The position numbers and the translations under genes are program-made. DNA of 64,000 bases from Acidimicrobiaceae bacterium (lineage in GTDB: Bacteria > Actinomycetota > Acidimicrobiia > Acidimicrobiales > RAAP-2). Positions 50,021-59,212 of the stretch are shown here, in pieces. The notes beneath the pieces are model-generated. The model had not been told where the DNA came from and searched no databases. It saw nothing but the letters and a program-made list of their open reading frames with translations. How positions within the stretch are numbered: the stretch's first letter is position 1; each line of letters opens with the position of its first letter. The stretch is taken from assembly GCA_027306605.1 (NCBI GenBank), contig DAHUZK010000023.1:1-64000 (forward strand). The letters are read 5' to 3'.

Positions 50021-50293
50021 TCAGACGACGAGCTGGGCCCGGAGCTCCTCCTGGCGGACCTCGAAGTCGTCCAGCGAAATGCGGCCCTCGGCCAGGTCTT
50101 CATGGAGCGCGGCGAACTGCTCGAGCAGTTGGGTCTGGTCCACCTGGTCGGCCGCCGGGGCCTTGGCCGCCTGCTCGCTGGCCGCAGCCTTGTCCTCGCG
50201 ACGCGAGAGGCGGTCGTCCATCTTCGCCTTGGCGCGCTCCTTCTTGGCCTGGTCGCGCTGCAGCTTTCCGAATGTCGAACGTGCGCGTGCCAC
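50021..50293 (-). CDS. Small SHOCT-like protein, unknown function
   Basis: The 90-aa protein has a basic N-terminal half (RARSTFGKLQRDQAKKERAK), an Ala-rich middle and a short C-terminal helix pair (LHEDLAEGRISLDDFEVRQE) like a SHOCT tail. No membrane helix is seen. It lies 112 bp downstream of tRNA-Ser(CGA) on the same strand. The Lys/Arg-rich part could bind nucleic acid. Confidence 0.65.
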   Translation of the reverse strand: MARARSTFGKLQRDQAKKERAKAKMDDRLSRREDKAAASEQAAKAPAADQVDQTQLLEQFAALHEDLAEGRISLDDFEVRQEELRAQLVV

Positions 50294-50405
50294 CGTTCAC
50301 TCCTTTCCGGCCGCCGGGGGGGACGGCCAGCTGCGTTCGGCAAGGCGTCCGCCCTGCCGCTGTTCTTCCGCATTCGCCCATGCGGCGGGCCTCTTCGGCC
50401 CCGCG

Positions 50406-50491
50406 CGGAGGAGGTGGGATTTGAACCCACGGTACCCAGAAGGCACAACGGTTTTCGAGACCGTCCGATTCGGCCGCTCTCGCACTCCTCC
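50406..50491 (-). tRNA. tRNA-Ser (anticodon CGA)
   Basis: The 86-nt gene folds as a class II tRNA. The acceptor arms GGAGGAG and CTCCTCC pair, the anticodon loop is CTCGAAA, so the anticodon is CGA (reads UCG). A long variable arm and a T-loop GTTCAAATC follow. No CCA is encoded. A TAGCAT hexamer (50504-50499) lies about seven nt upstream of the 5' end, suggesting a transcript with almost no leader. Confidence 0.95.
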
Positions 50492-50572
50492 AAAGGAGAT
50501 GCTACTCGCTCTGACCTGGTCCGAAGGCTCGGGGAAGGCGGCTCTCGGGTGGAGCCGCCGCGAAGCGGGAGG

Positions 50573-51007
50573 TCAGCCGCCCCTCTTCACGGCGAAGAAG
50601 TCCGAGAGGATCGCGCCGCACGCCGCGGCGGCAACCCCCGCCGTGACGTCGATCTCGTGGTTCAGCCGGGGGTCGGCGCACAGGTTGTAGAGGGTCCCGC
50701 ACGCGCCCGCCCGGGGATCGCTCGCCCCGTAGACGAGCCGGTCCACCCGGGCCGCCACCAGAGCGCCTGCACACATCGGGCAGGGCTCGAGGGTCACGAC
50801 CACGGTGGCGCCGGTCAAGCGCCAGCCACCGACCGCTGCGGCGGCGTCGCGCAGCGCCAGCATCTCGGCGTGAGCCGTGGGGTCGCCCGTGCGCTCGCGC
50901 TCGTTGTGCCGTGCTGCGGTGATCGCACCCCCGATCAGGACCACCGCCCCCACGGGAACCTCGCCTTCGGCCGCGGCCGCACGGGCTTGGTCCAGGGCGG
51001 CCGCCAT
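50573..51007 (-). CDS. tadA: tRNA-specific adenosine deaminase
   Basis: The 144-aa protein is the expected size for TadA. The zinc motif is seen as HAEMLAL near residue 46 and PCPMCAGAL near 75, and the family stretch GACGTLYNLCADPRLNHEID follows. TadA converts A34 to inosine in tRNA-Arg(ACG). ATG 51007 has no clear Shine-Dalgarno; the frame stays open upstream through a 21-bp repeat without ATG or GTG. It is flanked by tRNA-Ser genes, as is common in actinobacteria. Confidence 0.93.
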   Translation of the reverse strand: MAAALDQARAAAAEGEVPVGAVVLIGGAITAARHNERERTGDPTAHAEMLALRDAAAAVGGWRLTGATVVVTLEPCPMCAGALVAARVDRLVYGASDPRAGACGTLYNLCADPRLNHEIDVTAGVAAAACGAILSDFFAVKRGG

Positions 51008-51034
51008 GGCGTCCGCGTCAGCATCGGAGACAGG

Positions 51035-51097
51035 GCCGGGTTGGGAGGCGGTAGGGCCGGGGTCGGAGACGCTGGGGCCGGGGTCGGAGACGGTGGG
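51035..51097. repeat. 21-bp tandem repeat (about 3 copies) upstream of tadA
   Basis: Copies start at 51035 (degenerate), 51056 and 51077; the last two differ at one base. Weaker copies lie on each side. The unit is a multiple of three and would extend TadA by Ser/Asp/Pro repeats if a start existed upstream. Confidence 0.8.
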
Positions 51098-51171
51098 ATC
51101 GGAGATGGGCCCCAGTATGGGAGCCCGCCGCCGTCTCGCGGTAGTCCGGTCCGCTTTTCCGCGCTGGGTCG

Positions 51172-52752
51172 TCAGGGTGCGGCCGTCGTGAGGGCGTGCT
51201 GGAGCGCGCCCAGCGTCTCCTCCAGCTGGGTCGAGCGCGCGAGAAAGCTCGTGATGAAGGCTCCGAGCTGTATCGGCGCCAGGCCGTTGATGGTCTGGAG
51301 GAAGGCGATGTCCGAACGGACCTGGGTCTCCGCGGAACGGGCGGCGGCCTGCGCCGGGGCAGGCACCCTGACCCCGGCGGCAAGCGTGTCATAGAGGTGG
51401 AGCGAGTCGACGTAGGGATTGATCATCGTCGCCACGCGCGGTGGCGTCGGGAAGAGGGCAAGGTTGGTCAGCCCGGACTGGACACCACTCGAAGCGGACT
51501 GTACGTCGGTGATCGCCGATTCGAGTCGTGCCACCTGCGCCGGCGATGCGCTCGTCGGCGCACGAGGGGGCGCGGGGGAAGACCCGCCGGACTGGGTATG
51601 CCCGAAGTGCAGGACGACCGCGCCCAGTACCACGAGGAAGAACAGACACGCCAGCAGCACGAGCCGCCGCTGATCGGATGCTTTCTTCCCGAGACGGATG
51701 CGTCCCGCCTCTGAGGGATCCTCTGCCCCGGCGCCGTCTCGAGCATCGAAGCCCGTCGTGGCCGTCGCGGCCGTCGCGGCCGTGGTCGAGGGGAAGGCTT
51801 CTGGCGCAGAGTCTCCCCAGACGTCCTGGTACTCGAGAGACGCCGGGATCGCCGCGGACACGTCCCGCTCGACGTGTGAGGGCCGGTCCTCGATCTCGTC
51901 CTCGGGCTGCTTCGCGGTCTGGTCGCCGGTCTCGTCATCGAACCAGGACTCGGCTTCCTCGAGCACTCCGGGATCTTCGAATTCGGCGTGGAGGGGAATC
52001 CACTCCGCCCCCACCTCCGCCTCCTCCTCTGCGTCCGCCCCTTGCATGAGCGCTTCTTCTGCCTCCGCCTCTCGCAGGAGCGCTTCGTCGAGCTCATCGT
52101 CACGGTCACTGGCGCTGTCGAGGTGTCGGAGGACGTCCTCTCGGAGGATGTCGCCGACGTCTTCCTCGTCGTGCGTGACAGACGGATCGTCGGCGACAGT
52201 GAGCCACTCCTCAGGTAGTGACTCGGTCGCCCCATCGTCCTCCTCGAGCGCACCGCGAAGCAAGGCCTCTTCGAGACGCGCGAATGCAGTGGCGGCGTTC
52301 TCGCCCTCGTCGCCGCCGTCGGTGCTCAGGGCGGCTCCTGCCGCGCCCGGCGCCTCCGGCGCGCCCGGTGCGCCTGGTGCGCCCGGTGCGTGGTCCGCAT
52401 CGAGGCCCAGACCTTCGGCGTGACGCAGGGCACGTTGTGTCATTCGGTCGAGCACCGCATCGACCTGCGCCGACCTGGCTTCCTCCTCGGCGTCGCGGGT
52501 GTCCGCCTCGAACACGTCCCAGCGCAGTTCGAGATCCTCGGTCGCACCATCAGAGTCGCCCAACACGAAATCCTCGAACCCACCGCCGGGCCCGGCTTCG
52601 TCCTCCTCGTGGTCGGGAACGAATCGGTCCCAATCCAGGTCGGCTTCGTCGGTCAGGTCTCCGGTCGGGTCTCCGGTCGGGTCTCCGACCAGGTCTCCGG
52701 TCGGGTCTCCGACCAGGCGATCGGCCAGGTCGATCCTCGGTTCATCGGTCAC
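51172..52752 (-). CDS. Acidic single-pass membrane protein of unknown function
   Basis: The 526-aa protein has a very acidic, probably disordered N-terminal part (about 350 residues, many Asp/Glu, with GDPT and APG repeats). One transmembrane helix follows (LVLLACLFFLVVLGAVVLHF), then a Ser/Pro/Ala linker and an extracytoplasmic domain of about 120 residues with helical heptad-like character. I recognise no family. The start is uncertain: GTG 52752 is taken because earlier codons run into the tRNA-Ser(GGA) gene; GTG 52824 is another option. The gene lies between the two tRNA-Ser genes, upstream of tadA on the same strand. Confidence 0.65.
   Translation of the reverse strand: MTDEPRIDLADRLVGDPTGDLVGDPTGDPTGDLTDEADLDWDRFVPDHEEDEAGPGGGFEDFVLGDSDGATEDLELRWDVFEADTRDAEEEARSAQVDAVLDRMTQRALRHAEGLGLDADHAPGAPGAPGAPEAPGAAGAALSTDGGDEGENAATAFARLEEALLRGALEEDDGATESLPEEWLTVADDPSVTHDEEDVGDILREDVLRHLDSASDRDDELDEALLREAEAEEALMQGADAEEEAEVGAEWIPLHAEFEDPGVLEEAESWFDDETGDQTAKQPEDEIEDRPSHVERDVSAAIPASLEYQDVWGDSAPEAFPSTTAATAATATTGFDARDGAGAEDPSEAGRIRLGKKASDQRRLVLLACLFFLVVLGAVVLHFGHTQSGGSSPAPPRAPTSASPAQVARLESAITDVQSASSGVQSGLTNLALFPTPPRVATMINPYVDSLHLYDTLAAGVRVPAPAQAAARSAETQVRSDIAFLQTINGLAPIQLGAFITSFLARSTQLEETLGALQHALTTAAP
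52651..52710. repeat. 12-bp in-frame minisatellite (x5)
   Basis: Five 12-bp units, GGTCGGGTCTCC or variants, run from 52651 to 52710 and encode GDPT/GDLV/GDLT repeats in the acidic membrane protein. This length could vary between strains. Confidence 0.88.
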
Positions 52753-52871
52753 GGCCCGGGCGCGGCCGGCCGTGAGGGGGCCCACACCGAACTCGTCGGG
52801 CAGGGCGCCATGCGTCGGATCCACGCACCCCTCTCGGCTGCGAACGGACCCGAATTGAGGATTCTCCCTGG

Positions 52872-52956
52872 CGGAGGAGGTGGGATTTGAACCCACGGTT
52901 GGTTGCCCAACACACGATTTCCAGTCGTGCCGATTCGGCCGCTCTCGCACTCCTCC
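52872..52956 (-). tRNA. tRNA-Ser (anticodon GGA)
   Basis: The 85-nt class II tRNA has the same acceptor arm, D-arm and T-arm as the CGA tRNA-Ser 2.4 kb away. The anticodon loop is CTGGAAA, so the anticodon is GGA (reads UCC/UCU). CCA is not encoded. A TAGCCT hexamer (52979-52974) lies 17 nt upstream of the 5' end, the same hexamer as before the SRP RNA. Confidence 0.95.
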
Positions 52957-53264
52957 CGAACTGCAGCCAGGTCAGGCTAACAATCCGAGTGCGCCGGTCC
53001 CGTCAGGATCGGGTCGGAACGGGCGACGTGGGCGCGGCAGGTGCGGCTGTCGCCTCCGCGCGAATTGTCGTTCCCGAGATCATCGGACTTCGAGAGAACG
53101 GAACGAACTCAACCACGTCGCCCCGGGGGGTCGCCGGTCTGCGCGTCCCGATGACGGGGCCACCCCTGCCCGAATTTGCGAGACCATTGCGTAAAGCAGC
53201 AGACATCGAGCGCCGAAGGAGCTTGAAGAAGAGAAAAGGACCGGATTCGTGTACGGGGGTGGGG
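52957..53264. other. 308-bp region between tRNA-Ser(GGA) and universal stress genes
   Basis: It contains the tRNA promoter on the minus strand. On the plus strand it contains the leader of the stress genes, with AAGGAG at 53215-53220 and a G-rich run just before 53265. I see no further gene. Confidence 0.5.
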
Positions 53265-53762
53265 GTGTTCCGGCGGATTCTTGTGGCGATTGACAGCTCG
53301 GAGGCCGCGCAGAGCGCGTTCCTCTTCGTCACCGAGTGGGCACGTTCCTTCGACGCCAAGGTGTGGTTCATCCAACTCGCGGCGGAGTCTCACGACCGCC
53401 ATGGTTGCGTGGTCACCGATTTCGCACGTGGGGGCCGACGGATGGCCAACAGCTTCGCCATAAGCGGCGCCACGCGCGGCGCGCGCACCCGCCAGCTCGT
53501 GAACACCATTGCGGACGCGGCCACCACGTACCGTGCGGACTTGCTCGTCGTGGGCTTCGACCGCGACCGCATGAGCCAGGGATCCATGTCGGGCAGCCTG
53601 AGGGACCAGCTGTACGAGGCGACGAACATCCCGGTGCTGGTCGCTCCCAGGCGCAAGGCCGCGCGGCCCGTCGAGACCCGGGTGCCGCCGCCTGCCATCG
53701 CTCTCGGCCCGGGGCCGGCGGTAGCGATCCCGCGTGCCAGGAAGAAGCTGGCTCATGTTTGA
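53265..53762 (+). CDS. Universal stress protein-like protein
   Basis: The 165-aa protein begins FRRILVAIDSSEAAQSAFLF, the first strand-helix of the Usp fold, and has ADLLVVGFDRDRMSQGS, where the usual GxxGS nucleotide loop is altered. The C-terminal ~30 residues are Pro/Arg-rich and variable. Usp proteins bind ATP or act in stress survival. GTG 53265 is chosen at the domain start; TTG 53223 with AAGGAG is an alternative that would add 14 residues. Its end overlaps the next gene. Confidence 0.7.
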   Translation: MFRRILVAIDSSEAAQSAFLFVTEWARSFDAKVWFIQLAAESHDRHGCVVTDFARGGRRMANSFAISGATRGARTRQLVNTIADAATTYRADLLVVGFDRDRMSQGSMSGSLRDQLYEATNIPVLVAPRRKAARPVETRVPPPAIALGPGPAVAIPRARKKLAHV

Positions 53763-54162
53763 CCAAGTGGTGGCGGCCGCCACCGACCCGGACGGCACGA
53801 CGCGGGCGGTCAGCCGCGCCATCGAGCTGGCCCGGGTCTCGGGCGGGACAGTGCACGTCGTCGCGGCGGTCAGGCGCCGGCGTCACCTCTCGGTCGTCGA
53901 GGATCGGCGTGCCGCCGACCCTGGCCTCGATCCCGACGCGGCTCTCCTCCGTCGCCTCGAGGCGATGGCCGCCCGCGACTCCGTGCCGATCCGACTCCAT
54001 CCCCTGCGGTCCGAGCCGGCGGAAGCCATCACCGCCGTGGCCGAACAGGAACGCGCCGACCTCATCGTGGTCGGCTCCAAGGCCGAGCGACGCTCGCGGC
54101 ATCTCTCCGATGTCTCGAAGGCCGTCATGGACCGTGCCGGCTGTGCCGTGATGGTCGTCTGA
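53755..54162 (+). CDS. Universal stress protein-like protein
   Basis: The 135-aa protein is a compact Usp-fold protein: VVAAATDPDGTTRAVSRAIE at the start and ADLIVVGSKAERRSRHLSD near residue 99, then VMDRAGCAVMVV. ATG 53755 is inside the end of the preceding Usp-like gene (8-nt overlap), so translation is coupled and a heterodimer is possible. It is shorter than many Usp proteins. Confidence 0.75.
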   Translation: MFDQVVAAATDPDGTTRAVSRAIELARVSGGTVHVVAAVRRRRHLSVVEDRRAADPGLDPDAALLRRLEAMAARDSVPIRLHPLRSEPAEAITAVAEQERADLIVVGSKAERRSRHLSDVSKAVMDRAGCAVMVV

Positions 54163-54469
54163 GCCTTCGCGCGCGTCTCTACACACACCTGTACACACCT
54201 CTCCGAAGGCACTCGGCCGGCCCGACGAGCGGCGCGGGCACCGCCGGCACCGTGGGCGGCGCAAAAGGCGCAAGGGGCGCACGGGGCCACAAGGGGCGTA
54301 AGTGACGCCAGCCCGGTGAGCCCCGAGAGCCCAGGGGGAAGGCGCGGAGCTCGGGCATGGAGGGCACCCCGGGGGCCGAGACGGGGCCGAGCGGGCGGGG
54401 AGCATCCCGGGCCGGGCGGTGGCCGGCGAGCGACGGATCCGGGGTGAGGCACTAGCCTGGCGTCCAGTC
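54163..54469. other. 307-bp region before the SRP RNA
   Basis: No gene is seen. A run of degenerate 10-12-bp units of the type AAGGGGCGCA lies at about 54248-54302. The SRP RNA promoter is at the right end. Confidence 0.5.
54453..54458 (+). promoter_or_regulatory. -10 element of the SRP RNA gene
   Basis: TAGCCT lies 11 nt before the first paired base of the SRP RNA helix. The same hexamer precedes tRNA-Ser(GGA), which supports a housekeeping promoter. No clear -35 is seen. Confidence 0.4.
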
Positions 54470-54603
54470 GCCCGGTGTTGGGTGCGGCGGCCGGGTCCTG
54501 CGCAACGGCCGCTCGTGAATCGAGTCAGGGTCGGAAGGCAGCAGCTCTCAGCGGGTATGGCCGGGTGCCGTAGCCAACCTGGCCGCCGCACCGAGCACCG
54601 GGC
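54470..54603 (+). ncRNA. ffs: Signal recognition particle RNA (4.5S-like)
   Basis: The conserved SRP Alu-less hairpin core is seen as GTCAGGGTCGGAAGGCAGCA (around 54524-54543). Long terminal arms pair over about 20 bp (54471-54495 with 54578-54602, with few mismatches). The size, about 134 nt, is slightly longer than the 4.5S RNA of E. coli. Position just upstream of dnaX is typical of actinobacteria. The RNA binds Ffh and guides membrane-protein targeting. Ends are estimated from base pairing. Confidence 0.88.
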
Positions 54604-54697
54604 CGACACGTCGAGCGAATCCCTGTCTTCTGGGTCCGGAGGTACCGGGTCCGGCGGCGGGTCGGGGTGTCCGAGCACATGGGTAGGCTCGGCCGAC

Positions 54698-56596
54698 ATG
54701 GCCGACGCACCCTTCGTCTCGCTCTACCGCCGGTTCCGGCCCGGGCGTTTCGACGAGATCAGAGGTCAGGACCACGTGGTGCGCGCCCTGCGCAGCGCGG
54801 TGCGCGACGACCGCGTCTCGCACGCCTACCTCTTCAGCGGGCCCCGGGGCACCGGCAAGACGTCGTCGGCCCGCATCCTGGCCAAGGCGCTCAACTGCGA
54901 GGCGCCCGTCGAGGGCGAACCGTGCGGGACCTGCACCTCGTGCGTCGAGATCACGCAGGGCAGTTCCCTCAACGTCCACGAGCTCGACGCGGCGTCGAAC
55001 AACGGGGTCGACGCCATGCGGGACCTCGTCGCCCATGCCGGCCTCGGCACGCCGGGACGCTGGAAGGTGTACATCGTCGACGAGGTGCACATGCTGTCGA
55101 CCGCGGCGGCCAACGCGCTGTTGAAGACCCTGGAGGAGCCTCCCAGCCACGTCGTCTTCGTGCTGGCCACGACCGACCCCCAGAAGGTGCCACCCACCAT
55201 TCGCAGCCGGACGCAGCATCTCGAGTTCCGCCTGCTGGGGGCCGAGGTCCTGCACGGGCTGCTCGAATCGGTCAACGCCGACGCCGGGCTCGGGCTCGAG
55301 GAACCGGCGCTCGAGGCGGCGGTCCGGCGGGGCCGCGGCTCGGCCCGCGACGCCCTGTCCGCACTCGACCAGGTCGTCGCGTCCGGTTCGGCCGACGCGG
55401 CCCGACCCGAGCTGGCCGAAGTCGTCGACGCCCTGGCCGACGGCGACCTGCCGCGCGTGCTCGTCGCGCTGAGCTCGCTCGTCGCCGGGGGGTGGGGACC
55501 CCAGCAGCTGGCGACGGAGCTGATCGACGAGCTGCGGCAGGTGTTCCTGGCCGCGCTGGCGCCCGAGCTCTGCGCCGTGTCGGGCACCTCGCTCGAGCGC
55601 TACACCGCGCTGGCCGAGACGATGGGCCTGCCGCGCGCCGTGCGTAGCATGGAGATCCTCGGCCACGCACTGGTGGACATGCGCGAGGCACCCGACGCGC
55701 AGGTGGTCCTCGAGATCGCCGTGGTGCGGGCGGTGCGGCCGGATCTCGATTCGGGCCTCGAGGCCCTGTCGGAACGCGTGAGCGTGCTCGAGCGGTCGTT
55801 GGCGGGTGCAGCGGCCTTCCCTCGTCCCGGCGCCGACCGAGCGGAAGGCGCGGTCCCGCCACCGCCGGCTCCGTCACCGACGCCGGCCGGGCCGGCGGCC
55901 TCGCCGCCGACCCCCGTCGGATCGCGGCCCTCCCTCGGTGCCATCCAGCGCAGCAAGCGTGGCGGCCCGGCCCCGGCCGGGCCGGACACGAACACCGGCC
56001 CGGCCGCGGCCCGGGCCAAGCCCGAGCCTGCTGCCGAGACCTCGGCGAACCCTGCTGCCGAGACCTCGGCAGCACCGGTCGCCGCCTCGGGTGACGGCGC
56101 GGCGGCCGAAAGGGTCGTCGACCGCGACAGCCTGACCGAGGCGTGGGGCGACGGGATCCTGCAGTCGCTCCCGGCCCGGGCCAAGGCGCGCTTCGCCAGC
56201 GGACGTTTCGTGGCAGTCGACGAGCAGGGTGCCCACTTCGCGTTGCCCAACGCGGCGCACCGCGATCAGTGCGCCGAGCAGCTGCCGCTCGTCGAGACCG
56301 CGCTGGCGGCGCACTTCGGGAGGCCGGTGAGACTGGTCCTGGTCATCGACGAGGTGGCGGCGCCGGCCCCGCGCACCGGGACGGCGGCGGCGGGACCGCC
56401 ACCGTCCGTCGGGGACCCGGCCGGGCGCGGCCGCACCACGGCCCGCGACGAGGTCCCCCCTGCTCCGGACCCACCGGACGACGACGTGGACCCGGCCGAG
56501 TTCGCCAGCGGTGAGACGGACGGCGACGACCACGCCAGCGAGGCGCAGGCCCGCCTCCTCCAAGCCTTCCCGGGGGCGAGCGAGGTCCTCGGCTAG
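54698..56596 (+). CDS. dnaX: DNA polymerase III subunit gamma/tau
   Basis: The 632-aa protein has an AAA+ clamp-loader module: YRRFRPGRFDEIRGQ at the start, Walker A GPRGTGKTS near residue 48, a zinc-binding cluster C-x8-C-x2-C-x2-C, VDEVHML and SRTQHLEFR. Domain III follows, then a Pro/Ala-rich linker (about 385-470) and a C-terminal tau-like domain. It loads the beta clamp for replication. The TAGGCT hexamer eight nt before ATG 54698 suggests a short leader, though read-through from ffs is possible. recR follows with no gap. Confidence 0.95.
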   Translation: MADAPFVSLYRRFRPGRFDEIRGQDHVVRALRSAVRDDRVSHAYLFSGPRGTGKTSSARILAKALNCEAPVEGEPCGTCTSCVEITQGSSLNVHELDAASNNGVDAMRDLVAHAGLGTPGRWKVYIVDEVHMLSTAAANALLKTLEEPPSHVVFVLATTDPQKVPPTIRSRTQHLEFRLLGAEVLHGLLESVNADAGLGLEEPALEAAVRRGRGSARDALSALDQVVASGSADAARPELAEVVDALADGDLPRVLVALSSLVAGGWGPQQLATELIDELRQVFLAALAPELCAVSGTSLERYTALAETMGLPRAVRSMEILGHALVDMREAPDAQVVLEIAVVRAVRPDLDSGLEALSERVSVLERSLAGAAAFPRPGADRAEGAVPPPPAPSPTPAGPAASPPTPVGSRPSLGAIQRSKRGGPAPAGPDTNTGPAAARAKPEPAAETSANPAAETSAAPVAASGDGAAAERVVDRDSLTEAWGDGILQSLPARAKARFASGRFVAVDEQGAHFALPNAAHRDQCAEQLPLVETALAAHFGRPVRLVLVIDEVAAPAPRTGTAAAGPPPSVGDPAGRGRTTARDEVPPAPDPPDDDVDPAEFASGETDGDDHASEAQARLLQAFPGASEVLG

Positions 56597-58326
<1,730 letters not shown>

Positions 58327-58342
58327 GCCGGCGGCCGGTCGG

Positions 58343-59098
58343 TCAGTCCGGTCCGGCGGATCCGGGTTCGGGTCCGCCCACGACGAGCGTCGCCATGCGG
58401 CGCGCCAGGTTGACGGCGTGGTCCCCGAAACGCTCGTAGAAGCGCGCCACCATCGCCAGCTCGATCGCCACCGGCAGGGGCATGGTGCCGGCGACCAGCT
58501 CCGCCGTGAGGGTGACGTGGAGGTCGTCGAGCTCGTCGTCGAGGTCGTCGATCACGGTGGCGGCGTCGGCCCCGCGCTCGGCGAAGGCGTCCGCCGTCTC
58601 CCGCCAGATGGTCGTCGCCACCTCGCCCATGCGTTCGACCAGGCCCCTGCTGCGGGCGGACATCTCGGCGCCGAGCCCACGAGCGGCCCGGCGCGCGATG
58701 TGCTCGGCCAGATCACCGTTGCGCTCGAGGTCCGGCAGCATGCGCAGGATCGCCACGTACTCGCGCCGCTCGTCGGCGGTGGTCTCCCCGTGGACGAGCT
58801 GACCCTGCACCGTCGTCGAGATCTGACCGATGAGGCGGTCGACCACGTCGTCGCGCTTGACCAGCTCCTTCGCGGCCTCGCGGTCGCCCGCCAGCAAGGC
58901 GTGGGTGGCACCGGCGATGCCCTCGCCGACCAGAGCGAAGACCTGTGCGAAGAGCCAGTCGATCTCGTGGGGCTCGGGCATCGTGCGCGGCCACAGCGGC
59001 TGCTCGACGGGGAGCGGCCGGACCTCGGAGGACGCCGGTGCGTCCCCACGGGTCGGCACGGGTGCGCTGGACTTCGTGCTCCCGAGCTTGAACGGCAT
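58343..59098 (-). CDS. phoU: PhoU-family phosphate signalling protein
   Basis: The 251-aa protein is a helical-bundle PhoU-family member. Two repeats each hold a metal-binding-like motif; the second is seen as FYERFGDHAVNLARR near residue 230. A variable N-terminal 40 residues precede the domain. PhoU relays transporter state to the PhoR sensor and limits uptake. It lies 22 kb from the pst genes. ATG 59098 is chosen because TAGCGT ends seven nt upstream; GTG 59107 is an alternative. Confidence 0.88.
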   Translation of the reverse strand: MPFKLGSTKSSAPVPTRGDAPASSEVRPLPVEQPLWPRTMPEPHEIDWLFAQVFALVGEGIAGATHALLAGDREAAKELVKRDDVVDRLIGQISTTVQGQLVHGETTADERREYVAILRMLPDLERNGDLAEHIARRAARGLGAEMSARSRGLVERMGEVATTIWRETADAFAERGADAATVIDDLDDELDDLHVTLTAELVAGTMPLPVAIELAMVARFYERFGDHAVNLARRMATLVVGGPEPGSAGPD

Positions 59099-59105
59099 CC
59101 CGGTC

Positions 59106-59111
59106 ACGCTA
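59106..59111 (-). promoter_or_regulatory. -10 element of phoU (leaderless-type)
   Basis: TAGCGT on the minus strand (59111-59106) ends seven nt before ATG 59098, with no ribosome-binding site. Confidence 0.45.
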
Positions 59112-59200
59112 TCGGCAATCCCCCTGCGTGACGACCGGGATCCCCGGCACGCAACGGTGCAGGCGACGCAGCATCACCCATCGCTGTCACAGCCCACCGT

Positions 59201-59206
59201 TACCGT
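59201..59206 (+). promoter_or_regulatory. -10 element of rmuC (leaderless-type)
   Basis: TACCGT ends exactly six nt before ATG 59213, with no Shine-Dalgarno. It is divergent from the phoU promoter across 114 bp. Confidence 0.5.
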
Positions 59207-59212
59207 GCATCC

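Noticed and set aside
52651-52710. Regular short repeats that could suggest a CRISPR array
   Set aside because: Units are 12 bp with no spacers, in frame with coding sequence, and no cas genes are present.
52753-52950. N-terminal extension of the acidic membrane protein
   Set aside because: Its first codons are the tRNA-Ser(GGA) sequence read as protein, so the true start must lie downstream.
52887-53264. N-terminal extension of the first universal stress gene
   Set aside because: It also begins inside the tRNA-Ser(GGA) gene and has no Usp similarity before 53265.
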